Of a stretch of 64,000 nt of DNA, positions 1 to 10,248 are shown piece by piece; within the stretch, counting starts at the first letter, position 1; the number at the start of each line of letters is the position of its first letter. Position numbers and translations under genes: made by a program. The stretch lies in assembly GCA_022984795.1 (NCBI GenBank), contig JALIHJ010000028.1:1-64000 (forward strand). Reading direction: 5' to 3'. Below the pieces are notes generated by a model, which did not search any database, had not been told where the DNA came from, and was given only the letters and a program-made list of their open reading frames with translations. The stretch is from Fabrea salina. Lineage: Eukaryota; Ciliophora; Heterotrichea; Heterotrichida; Fabreidae.

Positions 1-1178
1 AACACCCTAACACCCTAACACCTTTAACACCCTAACACCCTAACACCTAACACCCTAACACCCTAACACCCAACACCCCAACACCCTAACACCCCTAACA
101 CCCTAACACCCCTAACACCCTAACACCCTAACACCCTAACACCCTAACACCCTAACACCCTAACACCCTAACACCCTAACACCCTCAACACCCTAACACC
201 CTAACACCCCAACACCCTAACACCCTACACCCTAACACACCCTAACACCTCCCTAACACACCCTAACACACCCTAACACCCTAACACCCTAATTTCAACA
301 CCCTAACACCCTAACACCCTAACACCCTAACACCCTAACACCCTAACACCCAACACCCTAACACCCTAACACCCCAACACCCTAACACCCTAACACCCCT
401 AACACCCTAACACCCTAACACCCTAACACCCTAACACCCTAACACCCTAACACCCTAACACCTAACACCCTAACACCCTAACACCCACCCTAACACCTCA
501 ACACCCTAACACCCAACACTCCTAAATGACTCCTAACACCCTAACACCCTAACACCCTAACACCCTAACACCCTAACACCCTAACACCCTAACACCCTAA
601 CACCCTAACACCCTAACACCCTAACACCCTAACACCCTAACACCCTAACACCCTAACACCCTAACACACCCTAACACCCTAACACCCTAACACCCTAACA
701 CCCTAACACCCTAACACCCTAACACCCTACCACCCTAACACCCTAACACCCTAACACCCTAACACCCTAACACCCTAACACCCTAACACCCTCAACACCC
801 TAACACCCTCTAACACCCAACACCCTAACACCCTAAACAATTCAACACCCCAACACCCTAACACCCTAACACCCTAACACCCTAACACCCTAACACCCTA
901 ACACCCTCAACACCCTAACACCCTAACACCCTAACACCCTAACACCCTAACACCCTAACACCCCAACACCCTAACACCCTACCACCCTAACACCCTAACA
1001 CCCCTAACACCCTAACACCCTAACACCCCAACACCCTAACACCCTAACACCCCAACACCCTAACACCCTAACACCCTAACACCCTGACTTAATAACACCC
1101 TAACACCCTAACACCCTAACACCCTAACACTCCTAACACCCTAACACCCTAACACCCCAACACCCCACACCTCTAACA
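1..1178. repeat. Telomeric repeat array (CCCTAACA)n
   Basis: Tandem copies of the 8-mer CCCTAACA (G-strand TGTTAGGG) fill the first 1.2 kb, C-rich strand leading inwards, as at a left chromosome end. This is the unit reported for heterotrich ciliates. The array is not uniform: CACCCCAACA, CACCCTCAACA, CCTAACACACC and short foreign words (ATTTCAACA near 292, AAATGACTCC near 525, AAACAATTC near 834, TGACTTAATA near 1085) interrupt it. True variation and long-read base-calling error are both possible sources of this noise. Confidence 0.97.
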
Positions 1179-1184
1179 ATCCTT

Positions 1185-1524
1185 ATTGAAAGAACAAGTT
1201 TTATTAAACTTAGGCCTTTGCACTTTTTGTCAACACAGTAGTTATTATCCGTACAGTCGCTGTCGTAAGTGCATTTTTCTCCTTGCTAGTTTCTGATAGT
1301 GTTGCACACTGGGTAAGTGCAGTTTGCTTCGGTTCTGCCGATTGCGTTGCAGATATACCCGTGCTCACAAGGTCTTGCATAGTAAGTGTTGCCTGATTGG
1401 TATAAACAGCTGCTAGAAAAGGAAACTCACTAATGTCCTGTGCACAGTCATACTTAGGACATTCTTTGGAAACCTCTAAACTAGCTTGGGCCAAACCAAG
1501 AATTAAAAGAGTGCTAAACACCAT
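1185..1524 (-). pseudogene. 5' fragment of a cysteine-rich secreted protein gene, cut off by the telomere
   Basis: The ATG at 1524 follows a TATATAATAA leader and opens a signal-peptide-like start (MVFSTLLILGLAQASLE) and a short Cys stretch (ECPKYDC). The homologous reading then continues in another frame: SCLYQSGNTYYARPCEHGYIC, then ANCTYPVC, an in-frame TAG, then KCTYDSDCTDNNYC and VDKKCKG, and after one more frame change TCSFNKDC. The spacing of cysteines matches the first module of the secreted protein at 28446-31364 (for example CVRSSDC...FCLNDICLG...KCSSHKDC). The match stops exactly where TGTTAG telomeric sequence begins (about 1185). No 15- or 16-nt GT-AG intron explains the frame changes; a 14-nt GT-AG segment would explain the first. 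Read as a truncated, probably dead paralogue. Confidence 0.7.
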
Positions 1525-4125
1525 TTATTATATACAAGTATTTACACCAGCCAGGAGGCCAGCAACTGCCTTCCTGAAAGAATGTGTAGCGCAGGCAAGA
1601 ACATTTTGCCCAGCTTCTTTCCCTGTCGTTGACTCGGCAAGTCTCCAGCCTTTGTGGAGCTGCTTTTGCCTTGCTATTTCTCCTGCTGCCTCAGGTCATG
1701 TCCTAGTAGTTCTTAGTAAGTCACCAGCCATGAGTCTTGTAAGCTTGCTTTTGGGAATTCAAAACTATGTGAGTGGTGCTTGTGGGTTGATGTCATTGAA
1801 AGCTAGAACTTGTTGGTCTTCATAAACTTTAGAGCATCTGACTTCTCCTTTAAGTATCTTTTCAAATATTGTTTCTGTGTAGGAAGATTGGACATTTATT
1901 TAATATTTCTTATTACAGTGTTTGGTGAACTGGTAAGTTGTAGCACCTCCTCCTAAGTCAGGAGTTCAGTGCTTATTTTTTCAGAAGGAGCCAAGGTCGC
2001 AATGAACTTTAAAGGCATGCGAGTGGAACCCTAGGTACCTCATCATAAGTACCGAGGCCAGTATCGAGCTCAGAGGGTCTGCAAAGGTTTTCAATATGTC
2101 TTTAGCTAGGGTGTTCAGAAGCTATCCCAAACACAGCAGTGTTGCCTAACTTAGCACCAGGTGCCATGCCTGGACTGCCAACCATCCAGCTCAACAAGTT
2201 TTCAAGAGCGTTTCCATCAATGTTGGGAGACATAAGAAGTCGTAGTTGCTAGGATTAGAAACTAAAGAAGAACATAAACTTTCTAAGTAAACTCTGTAGT
2301 CTATTTCCTGAGTGACCTGCTTGGAGCTCCATTGCACCTAAGAACTGTGAGTCTCCAACTGACTGTATGGAAACTGTGACTCTGCTGCTACTTTTGTGTT
2401 TGCTCTGGATACAGGAACTAAAGGAGTACTTTGCAAATTTTCTCAAAGCACTTTCGACACAAGTGAAGTGTTTGGACTTGGTTTCAGATAACTTTACTTG
2501 GCTTCAGAAGAGAAGTCCTTGTATAAGATGTTACCCTAGCGCCTGAAAGGACCCCTTACTCCAGGCAGGTTTCTGGCAAACACCAACTTAGCAAACAAGT
2601 TAAACTGTCTTTTGGTACCTTTTTCAAGGATCTGGAAAAGCTGTTGCTTTGAAACAGCTGGGAAGCCCTTAGTGTGACCTTCTCCCAGTGATTTTATGCC
2701 AATTCACAGGAGCCCCTACAGCAGCTACTACATCACGAGTTGCTTGAATATTTGGTCCAATGCCTTCCAAATAATACACCCACTGTGAGTTTTTTGCTAG
2801 GAGCCAGGTTTAGGACACTGAAGAAGTTTTTCTTCTGTGAATGCACCTCATAAAAATGTCTTACCCAGAGTTAGGGCTGGGTACCAAGACTTAATGTTTC
2901 AGGCAGAACACTCACTGACAGTCCAACAAAGCAATGGACACAAGACTTCGCCTCAAAGAACAAGAGTCCCTAAACCTCCAAGCGCAGATTAAATCTACAC
3001 AAGAAACACTAAGTCTGCACTGCACACTATGAAAGACACAAAAAAACCCCTACTTGTAGACCCAATCTCATCAACAACGAGTTCACTGAACTCAGGTACT
3101 TGATCCAAGACAAAAGGACCCAACTCAGCTGAATGCACATGAGATCGAAAGTTTTAGAGTACTGGCTGGAAAACCCTTTTTAAAAGGCACAAAACTCCTC
3201 ACGAAGTGGCAAGAACTATGGAAGAGGTTTACCTAGGTTCTCTGAATCTGCAGAGGGCAGAGCTCAGAACCTGCACCTGAAGGGGAACTAGCAAAGTTAC
3301 ACATTTCAGAACTCAAACAAAGAATAGAAGAGTCCAAAGAGTTAATTCAAGAACTAGAAAAAGAGTCCTTGCAGCAGTATGGAGTGCTTAACGAACTCCA
3401 CACCACACACAGCTACAAGACCAAATACAAATGCTTAAAAAGGAATCTAAGTAATAGTTATTTAAGAACTTTTTCCCTCTGTAAGTTTTTCTTAAAACTA
3501 GTAACAGGCACAGCTCCAGCTTGCAGCAAACCCGCTATTATAGCCCACATGTAACCGCAGTCCCTTTTCCTTCTTTAGGACAAACTCCTCCAGAAGCACA
3601 CCTGACATAAGTCCACTGACCACCATTGCTAAAAACAAAGGCAAGGTAGCTAAAGACATGTAAACCTTCAGGACTTGGGAGGCTACTTCATGGTGCGTAG
3701 TCTAGGAGTCTTGTCAAAGACTTTCTCCAAGCCACCCCCACTGCGAAAACTATGCAGGTCAAGTAACTTGCTTCGAAAAGGAGAGCTAAAGGCGAAATAC
3801 TCACTGACACTGAACCCACTATCATAACTATAGTACCTGTAGAAAAAGCTGCAAGACACAAACATCATAGTAATACTGCAGTGCCACATATGAATTGGGT
3901 TGCTGGGGCACCATCCCAAACATGGCACTCTCCCTAATTTTCTAGTCATGTGTATTTAGAAGGTAGCGTCTAAGTGTCTGAAAACACTTTTCACCACCAC
4001 TAGCACCAAAATTCAACCCAGTACCAAAACTTTTTTTCACTGCCACCTTTTTTTGATGCTAAAGTAACTTTTCTCCTGGTTTATTTAGTTTCAGTCTTCA
4101 TAAGAACTGCTCCTATAATGGATAA
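1525..4125. other. Subtelomeric DNA between two telomeric arrays, no intact gene seen
   Basis: About 2.6 kb with only short open frames, most of them without an ATG. The composition is not especially AT-rich, unlike true spacers elsewhere in the window, which suggests decayed coding DNA. Apart from the coiled-coil relic at 2934-3451, I could not assign any part of it. It is bounded on both sides by CCCTAACA arrays in the same orientation. Confidence 0.6.
2934..3451 (+). pseudogene. Relic of a coiled-coil gene
   Basis: The ATG at 2934 opens 32 codons (MDTRLRLKEQESLNLQAQ...) ending in TGA at 3030-3032. Further along, 3303-3400 reads ISELKQRIEESKELIQELEK in heptads, and near 3415-3450 another frame reads LQDQIQMLKKESK. 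The pieces lie in different frames with stops between them, and none of the gaps is a 15- or 16-nt GT-AG intron. The pattern fits a decayed long coiled-coil protein. Family unknown. Confidence 0.4.
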
Positions 4126-5147
4126 GCCTAACACCCTAACACCCCAACACCCTAACACCCTAACACCCTAACACCCTAACACCCTAACACCCTAACACCC
4201 AATAACACCCAACACCCTAACACCCTAACACCCCAACACCCTAACACCCTAACACCCTAACACCCTAACACCCCAACACCCTAACACCCCAACACCCTAA
4301 CACCCCAACACCCCCTAACACCCTAACACCTATCAACTGCACACCCTAACACCCTAACAATTCCAACACCCTAACACCCTAACACCCTAACACCCTAACA
4401 CCCCAACACCTCCAACACCCTAAACACCCTAACACCCTAACACCCTAACACCCCAACACCCTAACACCCTAACACCCTAACACCTCTAACACCCTAACAC
4501 CCTAACACCCTAACACCCTAACACCCTAAACACCCTAACACCCTAACACCCTAAACACCCCAACACCCTAACACCCTAACACCCTAACACCCCAACACCC
4601 TAACACCCTAACACCCTAACACCCTAACACCCTAACACCCTAACACCCTAACACCCTAACACCCTAACACCCTAACACCCTAACACCCTAACACCCTAAC
4701 ACCCTAACACCCCTAACACCCTAACACCTCAACACCCTAACACCCAACACCTCAACACCCTAACACCCTAACACCCTAACACCCTAACACCTCAACACCC
4801 TCTAACACCCCAACATCTTAATGTCACTCCTAACACCCTAACACCCTAACACCCTAACACCCTAACACCCTAACACCCTAACACCCTAACACCCTAACAA
4901 TTCCCAACACCCTAACACCCTAACACCCTAACACCCTAACACCCTAACACCCTAACACCCTAACACCCTAACACCCTAACACCCTAACAATTCCCAACAC
5001 CCTAACACCCTAACACCCTAACACCCCAACACCCTAGCACCCTAACACCCTAACACCCTAACACCAACACCCTAACACCCTCTAACACCATCACTCCAAC
5101 ACCCTAACACCCTAACACCCTAACACCCCCAACACCCTAACACCCTA
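4126..5147. repeat. Interstitial telomeric repeat array (CCCTAACA)n
   Basis: A second array of about 1 kb of the same CCCTAACA unit in the same orientation as the terminal one, 3 kb inside the end. It has the same noise, including AACAATTCC(C)AACACC at three places (near 4347, 4896, 4986) and a TTAATGTCACTCC patch near 4817. It begins after GGATAAG and ends at CCCTACAG. Possible causes are a true interstitial array, an older chromosome end onto which DNA was added, or an assembly join of two alternative telomere-addition forms. Confidence 0.95.
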
Positions 5148-5614
5148 CAGTGCAATAAACACCAGTAGTTACTAACCTAACAGAAGTAGTGATAAATAGA
5201 TAAGTAATAGTACTAAACAAGAGTCACGCTAAAGAACATAGTAATACTATTCACAAACATTTAAATAGTGTAAAAGGACTAGTTACATAGTTTAAGTAGT
5301 TGACACATAAACAACACAGTAGTTACTAATAATACTATAAGAATTGAAGAGTAGTTAAGTAAGAACTAGAACATGCATAATCACCGAGTACAAGAGTAAG
5401 TAGTTAATGCCAAAGACACTAACTAAATGGTTGTTTAGAAAACAGTACTAGTTCAATAACATCATTAGTAATCACTAAACACCTAGTAACGAGTTAATGA
5501 AGTGTCATAAGCACCCAAGTAGAATTGGTTAGTACTTAAGTCGAGCAATAAAGACAATAGAGAATCAAGAACAGGAAGAACTAGCAATAAACAAGTTAAT
5601 CAAGAATTCAATAA
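5148..5614. other. AT-rich spacer with recurrent AGTAGTTA-like words
   Basis: No gene is visible. The stretch is dense in TAGTA and AGTAGTTA words; CAGTAGTTACTAA occurs twice (5162-5174 and 5320-5332). It lies between the interstitial telomeric array and the 3' end of the first WD40 gene. Confidence 0.6.
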
Positions 5615-6956
5615 TTAAATTAAGTTAACTGACCGTACATTATGAGTATGGCCTTTTAGTTCTTGAGTCTGTTCACCTGTAGAGAGGTCCCAAACTCTAA
5701 CTGAGTAGTCTGGATAGCCACCTCCAGACACCAAGTACTTGTCATCACTTGATAGCTTGACTGAAAGTACCCCTCCAGTGTGTCCTCTGAGTACTTGAGT
5801 AGTTTCTCCGGAAGTGAGACTCCACACTCTGATGGTTTTGTCATAACTTCCTGAGACTACAAACTGATCGTCACTTGAAATAGCAACTGAGTAGACTTCA
5901 CCACCATGTCCTTTCAGCACTCTAATCAGGTCTCCAGAAGTAAGACTCCACACTCTAACAGTGCAGTCCCATACTCCCGGAGACAATGTATTGGTCACTC
6001 TTCGAAATGGCCACTGAGTAGACACAATCACTATGGCCTTGAAGGACTCTAATCACTTGTCCAGTAGCTAGACTCCACACTCTGAGTGTAGTGTCATCAC
6101 TACCAGAGACAATGAATTGGTCCTTGGTAGAAATGGCCACTGACCTAACCCAATGACTATGGCCATTGAGTACCTGAGTGGTTAGTCCAGAAGCTAGACT
6201 CCACACTCTAAGTGTATTGTCTCTACTCCCAGACACAACCCACTCGCCATCACTAGAAATGGCCACAGACAATACTCCACTACTATGTCCCCGGAGTACT
6301 TGGGTTACTTGTGCAGTAGCTAGACTCCACACTCGAACGGTAGTATCATCACTAGCAGACACTAGTATCCCTTTCTTCAGAGACATAGCAACTGACCAAA
6401 CGCATGCAGTATGGCCTGTAAGCACTCTAGCTTGGCCATCTTCCCAAATCCTTATGGTCTTATCAACACTACCCGATACAACCACAGGCTTTCTAGAGAG
6501 TACTTGGGGTAGTTGGTCTTTAGTCTCTAGTTGTTGGTGGAGAGTTGTTTCTTGGGACTCAGCAACTTGGTTTTCTAGGGCTTGGAGTTGGTTGTTGAAG
6601 CCCAGTTGGTTGATTAGTTGCTCGAAAGTGTCTTTGGATCTGACCTGGTTGACTCGTTGGATGGTTGAAGCAATGTTGGATTGGGAGCCAAGTAGGTCGT
6701 TCTTGAGTTGTTTGAGTAGAGCAAGTTGCTCAGAAGTCACTCTCTCAACTTCTGAGACAATGAGAGTGCTTAGTTGGATGACTTCTTTTTTCTGGCGGGA
6801 AATCATCCTCAGCACTTCATTCACTTGGTCACTTTCAGTCAGAGGGCTAGCAGTGTGGCCTTGAGTAACATGACTGGCAAGCATATGCTCACACAACAAC
6901 TCTCCACAGCTACACTTGGAAATAGCTTGGCACTTCGAAGGACAGTTGGCTTGCAT
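5615..6956 (-). CDS. Zinc-motif, coiled-coil, seven-bladed WD40 protein (WD40 copy 1, one frame break)
   Basis: The start ATG at 6956 follows TTATA. The N-terminus MQANCPSKCQAISKCSCG then CEH is a Cys/His cluster that looks like a small zinc-binding fold. Residues of about 45-150 form a heptad-rich coiled coil, then WD40 blades follow. The first frame runs to 5955 and covers four and a half blades (SGSVDKTIRIW, SASDDTTVRVW, SGSRDNTLRVW, SGSDDTTLRVW, DQYIVSGS). The rest lies in a +1 frame (WDCTVRVW, SGSYDKTIRVW, YPDYSVRVW) and ends at a natural stop after NVRSVNLI. Joined, this gives exactly seven blades, so the single extra base near 5975 is either recent or a sequencing error. WD40 propellers are protein-binding platforms; the partner is unknown. 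Paralogues lie at 7829-9698 and 57406-58752. Confidence 0.8.
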
Positions 6957-7354
6957 TATAAATGGGAGGTGGAAAATGGTGGTAAATTTAGGGGGCAGTA
7001 GTTAAGTTTTAGGGAGTAAGAAATCTGAGTAGTCGAGATACGTTAGTGACTAGTTCTAACCAACAATAGCTTGAGTAAGAGCAGAGCACTAATCTACCAC
7101 GTAGTACTTGAAGCAGACAAACAAAACCAAACAAATAGGTAAGAACAATGTCAACACTATCTTCAACTAGAAAAGAAGAAACAAAACTCAATGAAGAGAC
7201 TTATGAAAACAGAATTCACTCAGAAAGAACTTGCATGAAGTCGATAAATTACACCCCAACTAGTCTATAGACTCACATGAAGTAATGGTTACTACTAAAC
7301 AATGCTGAAGATTTATGCATCATTCAAGGGGCTTATGTTTTACAATGAGAACCA
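6957..7354. other. Spacer upstream of WD40 copy 1
   Basis: About 400 bp with only short open frames that lack an ATG. It holds the promoter region of WD40 copy 1 (minus strand) and the 3' flank of the small coiled-coil gene at 7355-7622. Nothing else is recognised. Confidence 0.5.
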
Positions 7355-7622
7355 TTAATTAATTCTTCGGATCAATTCCTGCACTAGTGCTTCGAGTCTT
7401 TGAACTGCTTCCTTTACTTCCTGGATCGCTTCACGGTTTTCTTGGATGGCTCTACGGTTTTCCTGGATCGCTCTACCGTTGCACTGTTAGCTTGGATAGC
7501 AGCACGGTTGTTTTGGATCTCTCTAGCGTTTGCTTCTATCGCTCTGGAGTTCCCTTGCACAGCCCTTGATATACAAAGATCTCTGAAGGTATAGTGCCTT
7601 CTTTAGTGACCTCCCTAGTCAT
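7355..7622 (-). pseudogene. Small coiled-coil gene, cassette copy 1, frame-broken
   Basis: Read on the minus strand from the ATG at 7622: MTREVTKEGTIPSE, then in another frame RAVQGNSRAIEANAREIQNN, then in a third frame REAIQEVKEAVQRLEALV and a clean end QELIRRIN-stop at 7355-7357. The sequence is built of about 7-11-residue units of the type RAIQEN, which predict one long amphipathic helix. A homologue with the same start (EGIVPEK against EGTIPSE) and the same end (EELLRRIN) lies at 10036-10248. Each copy sits upstream of a WD40 gene on the same strand. Two frame changes in 90 codons suggest decay; no 15- or 16-nt intron fits them. Function unknown. Confidence 0.5.
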
Positions 7623-7828
7623 ATTTTTTCTTTCTTCAGATGAAACTACTTGAAGACTTGGGAGACTGTGTACTAAGCAAGGATTAATCAACTAGGGAAG
7701 AATGCATAACGCGCCATTTGAGACAAGCTTAAAATGGTATCTTTACTGAGTATCAACACTTGAAAAGGAGACTCAAAGACAAGCTAGTTGAATCAACAAC
7801 AACACCTATTTCACAGGTATTCCAAGAT

Positions 7829-9698
7829 TTAATATATTTTGAAAGAATTAGGGGGATCTATTAGCCTGATGGAGTGAACTGAATTAGTATGACGTTCTAG
7901 AACTGCAACTTGTTCTCCAGTAGCTAGCTTCCGAACCTTGATGTTTCCACGCTCATCTCCAGACACTAAGAACTTTCTCCTCTTTGATATTCTTACTGAC
8001 TTGATAGCTGCTGTGTGACTCATCTCAACTCCAACTTGACTCTTGGTTTCAGTGCTCCAAATCTTAATACGCCCATCCTTGCCGCCAGAAACTATGAAGG
8101 CTCCAAACTTTTCAGGAATGTCCACTGAAAGCACAGGTCCAGCATGACCTCTAAACACATGAATTTGTTCTTCAGTTGCGTAGTTCCACAGCCTAACAGT
8201 TTCATCCTCACTTGCAGAAACCAATAATTTTTCATTTGAAGCAAGAGCCAAGGAACAAACAGTAGAGGTATGGCCTTGCAGAACTGCTTCTTTTCCAAGC
8301 CAAAACCTGATTGTGCTATCCTTGCTGCCTGAGAAAACAAACTGTTCTTTTTTCGAAAGAAGCACTGCAGAAACACTGTCAGTGTGCCCTCTATACACCA
8401 TATACTGCTCTTCACTACCAGAATCCCACAACCTAACGGTTCTGTCCTGGCCTCCGGAAGCCACCACTAGGTCTGACTTAGGCACGGACAAACACAAAAC
8501 AGGACCGTCGTGGCTGCCGAAAGTTCTAAGTAGGTTCCCACTAACAACATCCCAAACCCTAATGCTGCCGTCGGAGTTTCCAGTAATAGCAGAATGGTTG
8601 TTAAACATGCACATTGACTCAATTTTAGAAGAAGATTCTTGCATAATTACAGTTGGTATAGCGTTCTCCCAAACTCTAACAGTGTTGTCTTCGGCACTTG
8701 AAACAATGACAGGCATGTCTTCTTGAACGTCTTCTTGGTTGAATGGAGAGATTCCAGAAGGAACGCTGCTGGCAGAGGGTTCCTGAACAACGTCATACTC
8801 ACTTTGAGTTCTTGAGTACTCGGTAGTATTTTGCTGGGTTAATTGTGCGCAGGATGAATCTTCACTTGAAGCAGAAGAACTACTAGAAGAACTAGCAATG
8901 AAAGGAGGCCGTGGAATGCAGATCTTCCGACTTGCAGGACCACTTTCAAGACCACCGGGTTTCTTTACCTGGCTCTTTTTGTCGTCTGAGCTTGAATCCG
9001 AAATTTCTTGCTTTTTGAATCCAAATGGACCCTTAGCCTTGGGTTTCTTTATCTGCTTCTTCTTGTCGTCTGAGCTTGAATCCGAAATTTCTTGCTTTTT
9101 GAATCCAAATGGACCCTTAGCCTTGGGATTTTTTCATTCCAAATGGACCTTTAATTTGTTGAACAAGCTCAACTGTTGGAACAGAGTTCTTTCCACTTGA
9201 AGAACTAGAAGAATCAAGAGTACGAGGAGGGACAACTTCTGGAAAGGAGTTATTTTGAGGACCCAGAGAGCCTTTCTGAGCTGGAACAATTTCTTCTCCG
9301 AGGTCGGTATCTTGAATGGACTGCTTGAATTCTGCCACCTGGCTCTTGAGGGAACTCTTGAGTGAATTTAGTTCTTGGTTGAATTTGTCACGGTCAGCTT
9401 CGGTAGGTCTGGAGTGCAACAAGAACTTGACAAGCCTTTCTTCTAAATCTCTGAGTCCAGTTAGTTGGTGCAAACTCAACTTTTCAACGCCACTGATCAA
9501 AGACTCACACAACTTCAAAACAGTTCCCTTCTGACGGGAAGTTTCAGCAAGAACTTGGTTTAAGTCAGTTACCTCGCGTGGCAAAGGGTCGATAGAGTGA
9601 CCTTGTTCAAGGCGAGTTGGTATTTTGTGAGAGCAAAGCAACTCCCCACAACGACACTTGGACATAAAAGGGCAGACCTGGGAACAAGTAGTTTGCAT
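7829..9698 (-). CDS. Zinc-motif, coiled-coil, Ser/Lys-repeat, WD40 protein (WD40 copy 2, one frame break)
   Basis: I choose the ATG at 9698 (MQTTCSQVCPFMSKCRCGEL) because it follows TATCCACTAATA, a motif shared with copy 3. The order is a Cys/His cluster (residues 5-30), a coiled coil, then a low-complexity linker with two units of FGFKKQEISDSSSDDKKK, a Ser-rich stretch, and WD40 blades (EDNTVRVW, NSDGSIRVW, GQDRTVRLW, SKDSTIRFW, SEDETVRLW, GKDGRIKIW). One base too many after KGPFGMKKS (near 9130) ends the first frame; after it the frame is open from about 9128 to the stop at 7829. It is more similar to copy 3 than to copy 1. Probably a cytosolic scaffold; partner unknown. Confidence 0.8.
8985..9145 (-). 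repeat. Minisatellite coding FKKQEISDSSSDDKKK units
   Basis: About two and a half copies of a roughly 75-bp unit within WD40 copy 2, coding KGPFGFKKQEISDSSSDDKK. The DNA closely matches the repeat of the Kelch gene at 16410-19110 (shared stretches such as TTTGGATTCAAAAAGCA). The frame break of this gene falls in the first, partial copy. Confidence 0.85.
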
Positions 9699-9710
9699 TA
9701 TTAGTGGATA
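9697..9710 (-). promoter_or_regulatory. Start-proximal motif TATCCACTAATAAT of WD40 copy 2
   Basis: Read on the minus strand, TATCCACTAATAAT runs directly into the ATG at 9698. The same 14 bases stand one base before the ATG of WD40 copy 3 (57391-57404), although the DNA further upstream differs. It may be a promoter or initiator kept between paralogues, or simply inherited flank. Confidence 0.45.
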
Positions 9711-10035
9711 GTAAATGGACAGATTTAAACAAGACAATGTAATTAGCGAGTATAAGTAGACTAATTAACTTTACTTAAGCACATGGAAGTTTATTCCTTT
9801 GAGAGGTTCAGAGTGTGCAGAGAATATTCGCCTAACAAGGAAGCAGTTCTGCCCAGACTTTCAAGTGTACTTGAGTTCGAGAAAATAAACAGCACAAAAA
9901 CACGTCAAGGATTTGAGTCAATGATTGTCTTTAACGTGCCAAAGAAACACTGATACAATCTTCTTTACAAGAGAAGCAGAAAAGCAACACTCAGAACTTA
10001 AACCCTGCTTATAAAACTAATAGTTAATTAGTGAA
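9711..10035. other. Spacer upstream of WD40 copy 2
   Basis: About 325 bp without a credible open frame. It separates WD40 copy 2 from the small coiled-coil gene copy 2, mirroring the arrangement at 6957-7354. Confidence 0.5.
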
Positions 10036-10248
10036 TTAGTTGATTCTTCTCAAGAGCTCCTCTAGTAATTTTGTATTGCTCTCGGTTGCTTGTCTGACTT
10101 CGTGTATCGCCCTTGCGTTCCTGTCAGTTGCCTTTGTGTTTCTGTCAGCTTCTTACTGACTTGTCTTCTATTTTCTTGGATGTCCTGGAAATGCCAACTA
10201 TTTCTCAGGAACAATTCCTTCGTGTACAGGTCCTCTCATCATATTCAT
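10036..10248 (-). pseudogene. Small coiled-coil gene, cassette copy 2, frame-broken
   Basis: On the minus strand the ATG at 10248 gives MNMMRGPVHEGIVPEK and then a stop. In other frames follow DIQENRRQVSKK and ADRNTKATDRNARAIHEV, then RQATESNTKLLEELLRRIN with a stop at 10036-10038. Start and end match the small coiled-coil gene at 7355-7622. A 16-nt GTGAGT...AAAAAG segment just upstream (about 10279-10294) could be an intron of a longer 5' part. Probably decayed; it is the second half of a duplicated subtelomeric cassette. Confidence 0.45.

Noticed and set aside
1433-1825. 130-codon open frame on the plus strand next to the telomere
   Set aside because: No ATG start fits it, it overlaps the Cys-rich fragment on the other strand, and the text has no recognisable protein features.
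3683-3949. 88-codon minus-strand open frame in the subtelomere
   Set aside because: It lacks a leader like those of real genes here, and the sequence matches no family I know; it may be another relic, but it cannot be supported.
5955-6031. Tiny intron as explanation for the frame break of WD40 copy 1
   Set aside because: No 15- or 16-nt GT-AG segment lies at the break; the nearest candidate (20 nt) would delete part of a blade.
7009-7191. 60-codon minus-strand frame upstream of WD40 copy 1
   Set aside because: No ATG start and hydrophobic random-looking text; treated as spacer.
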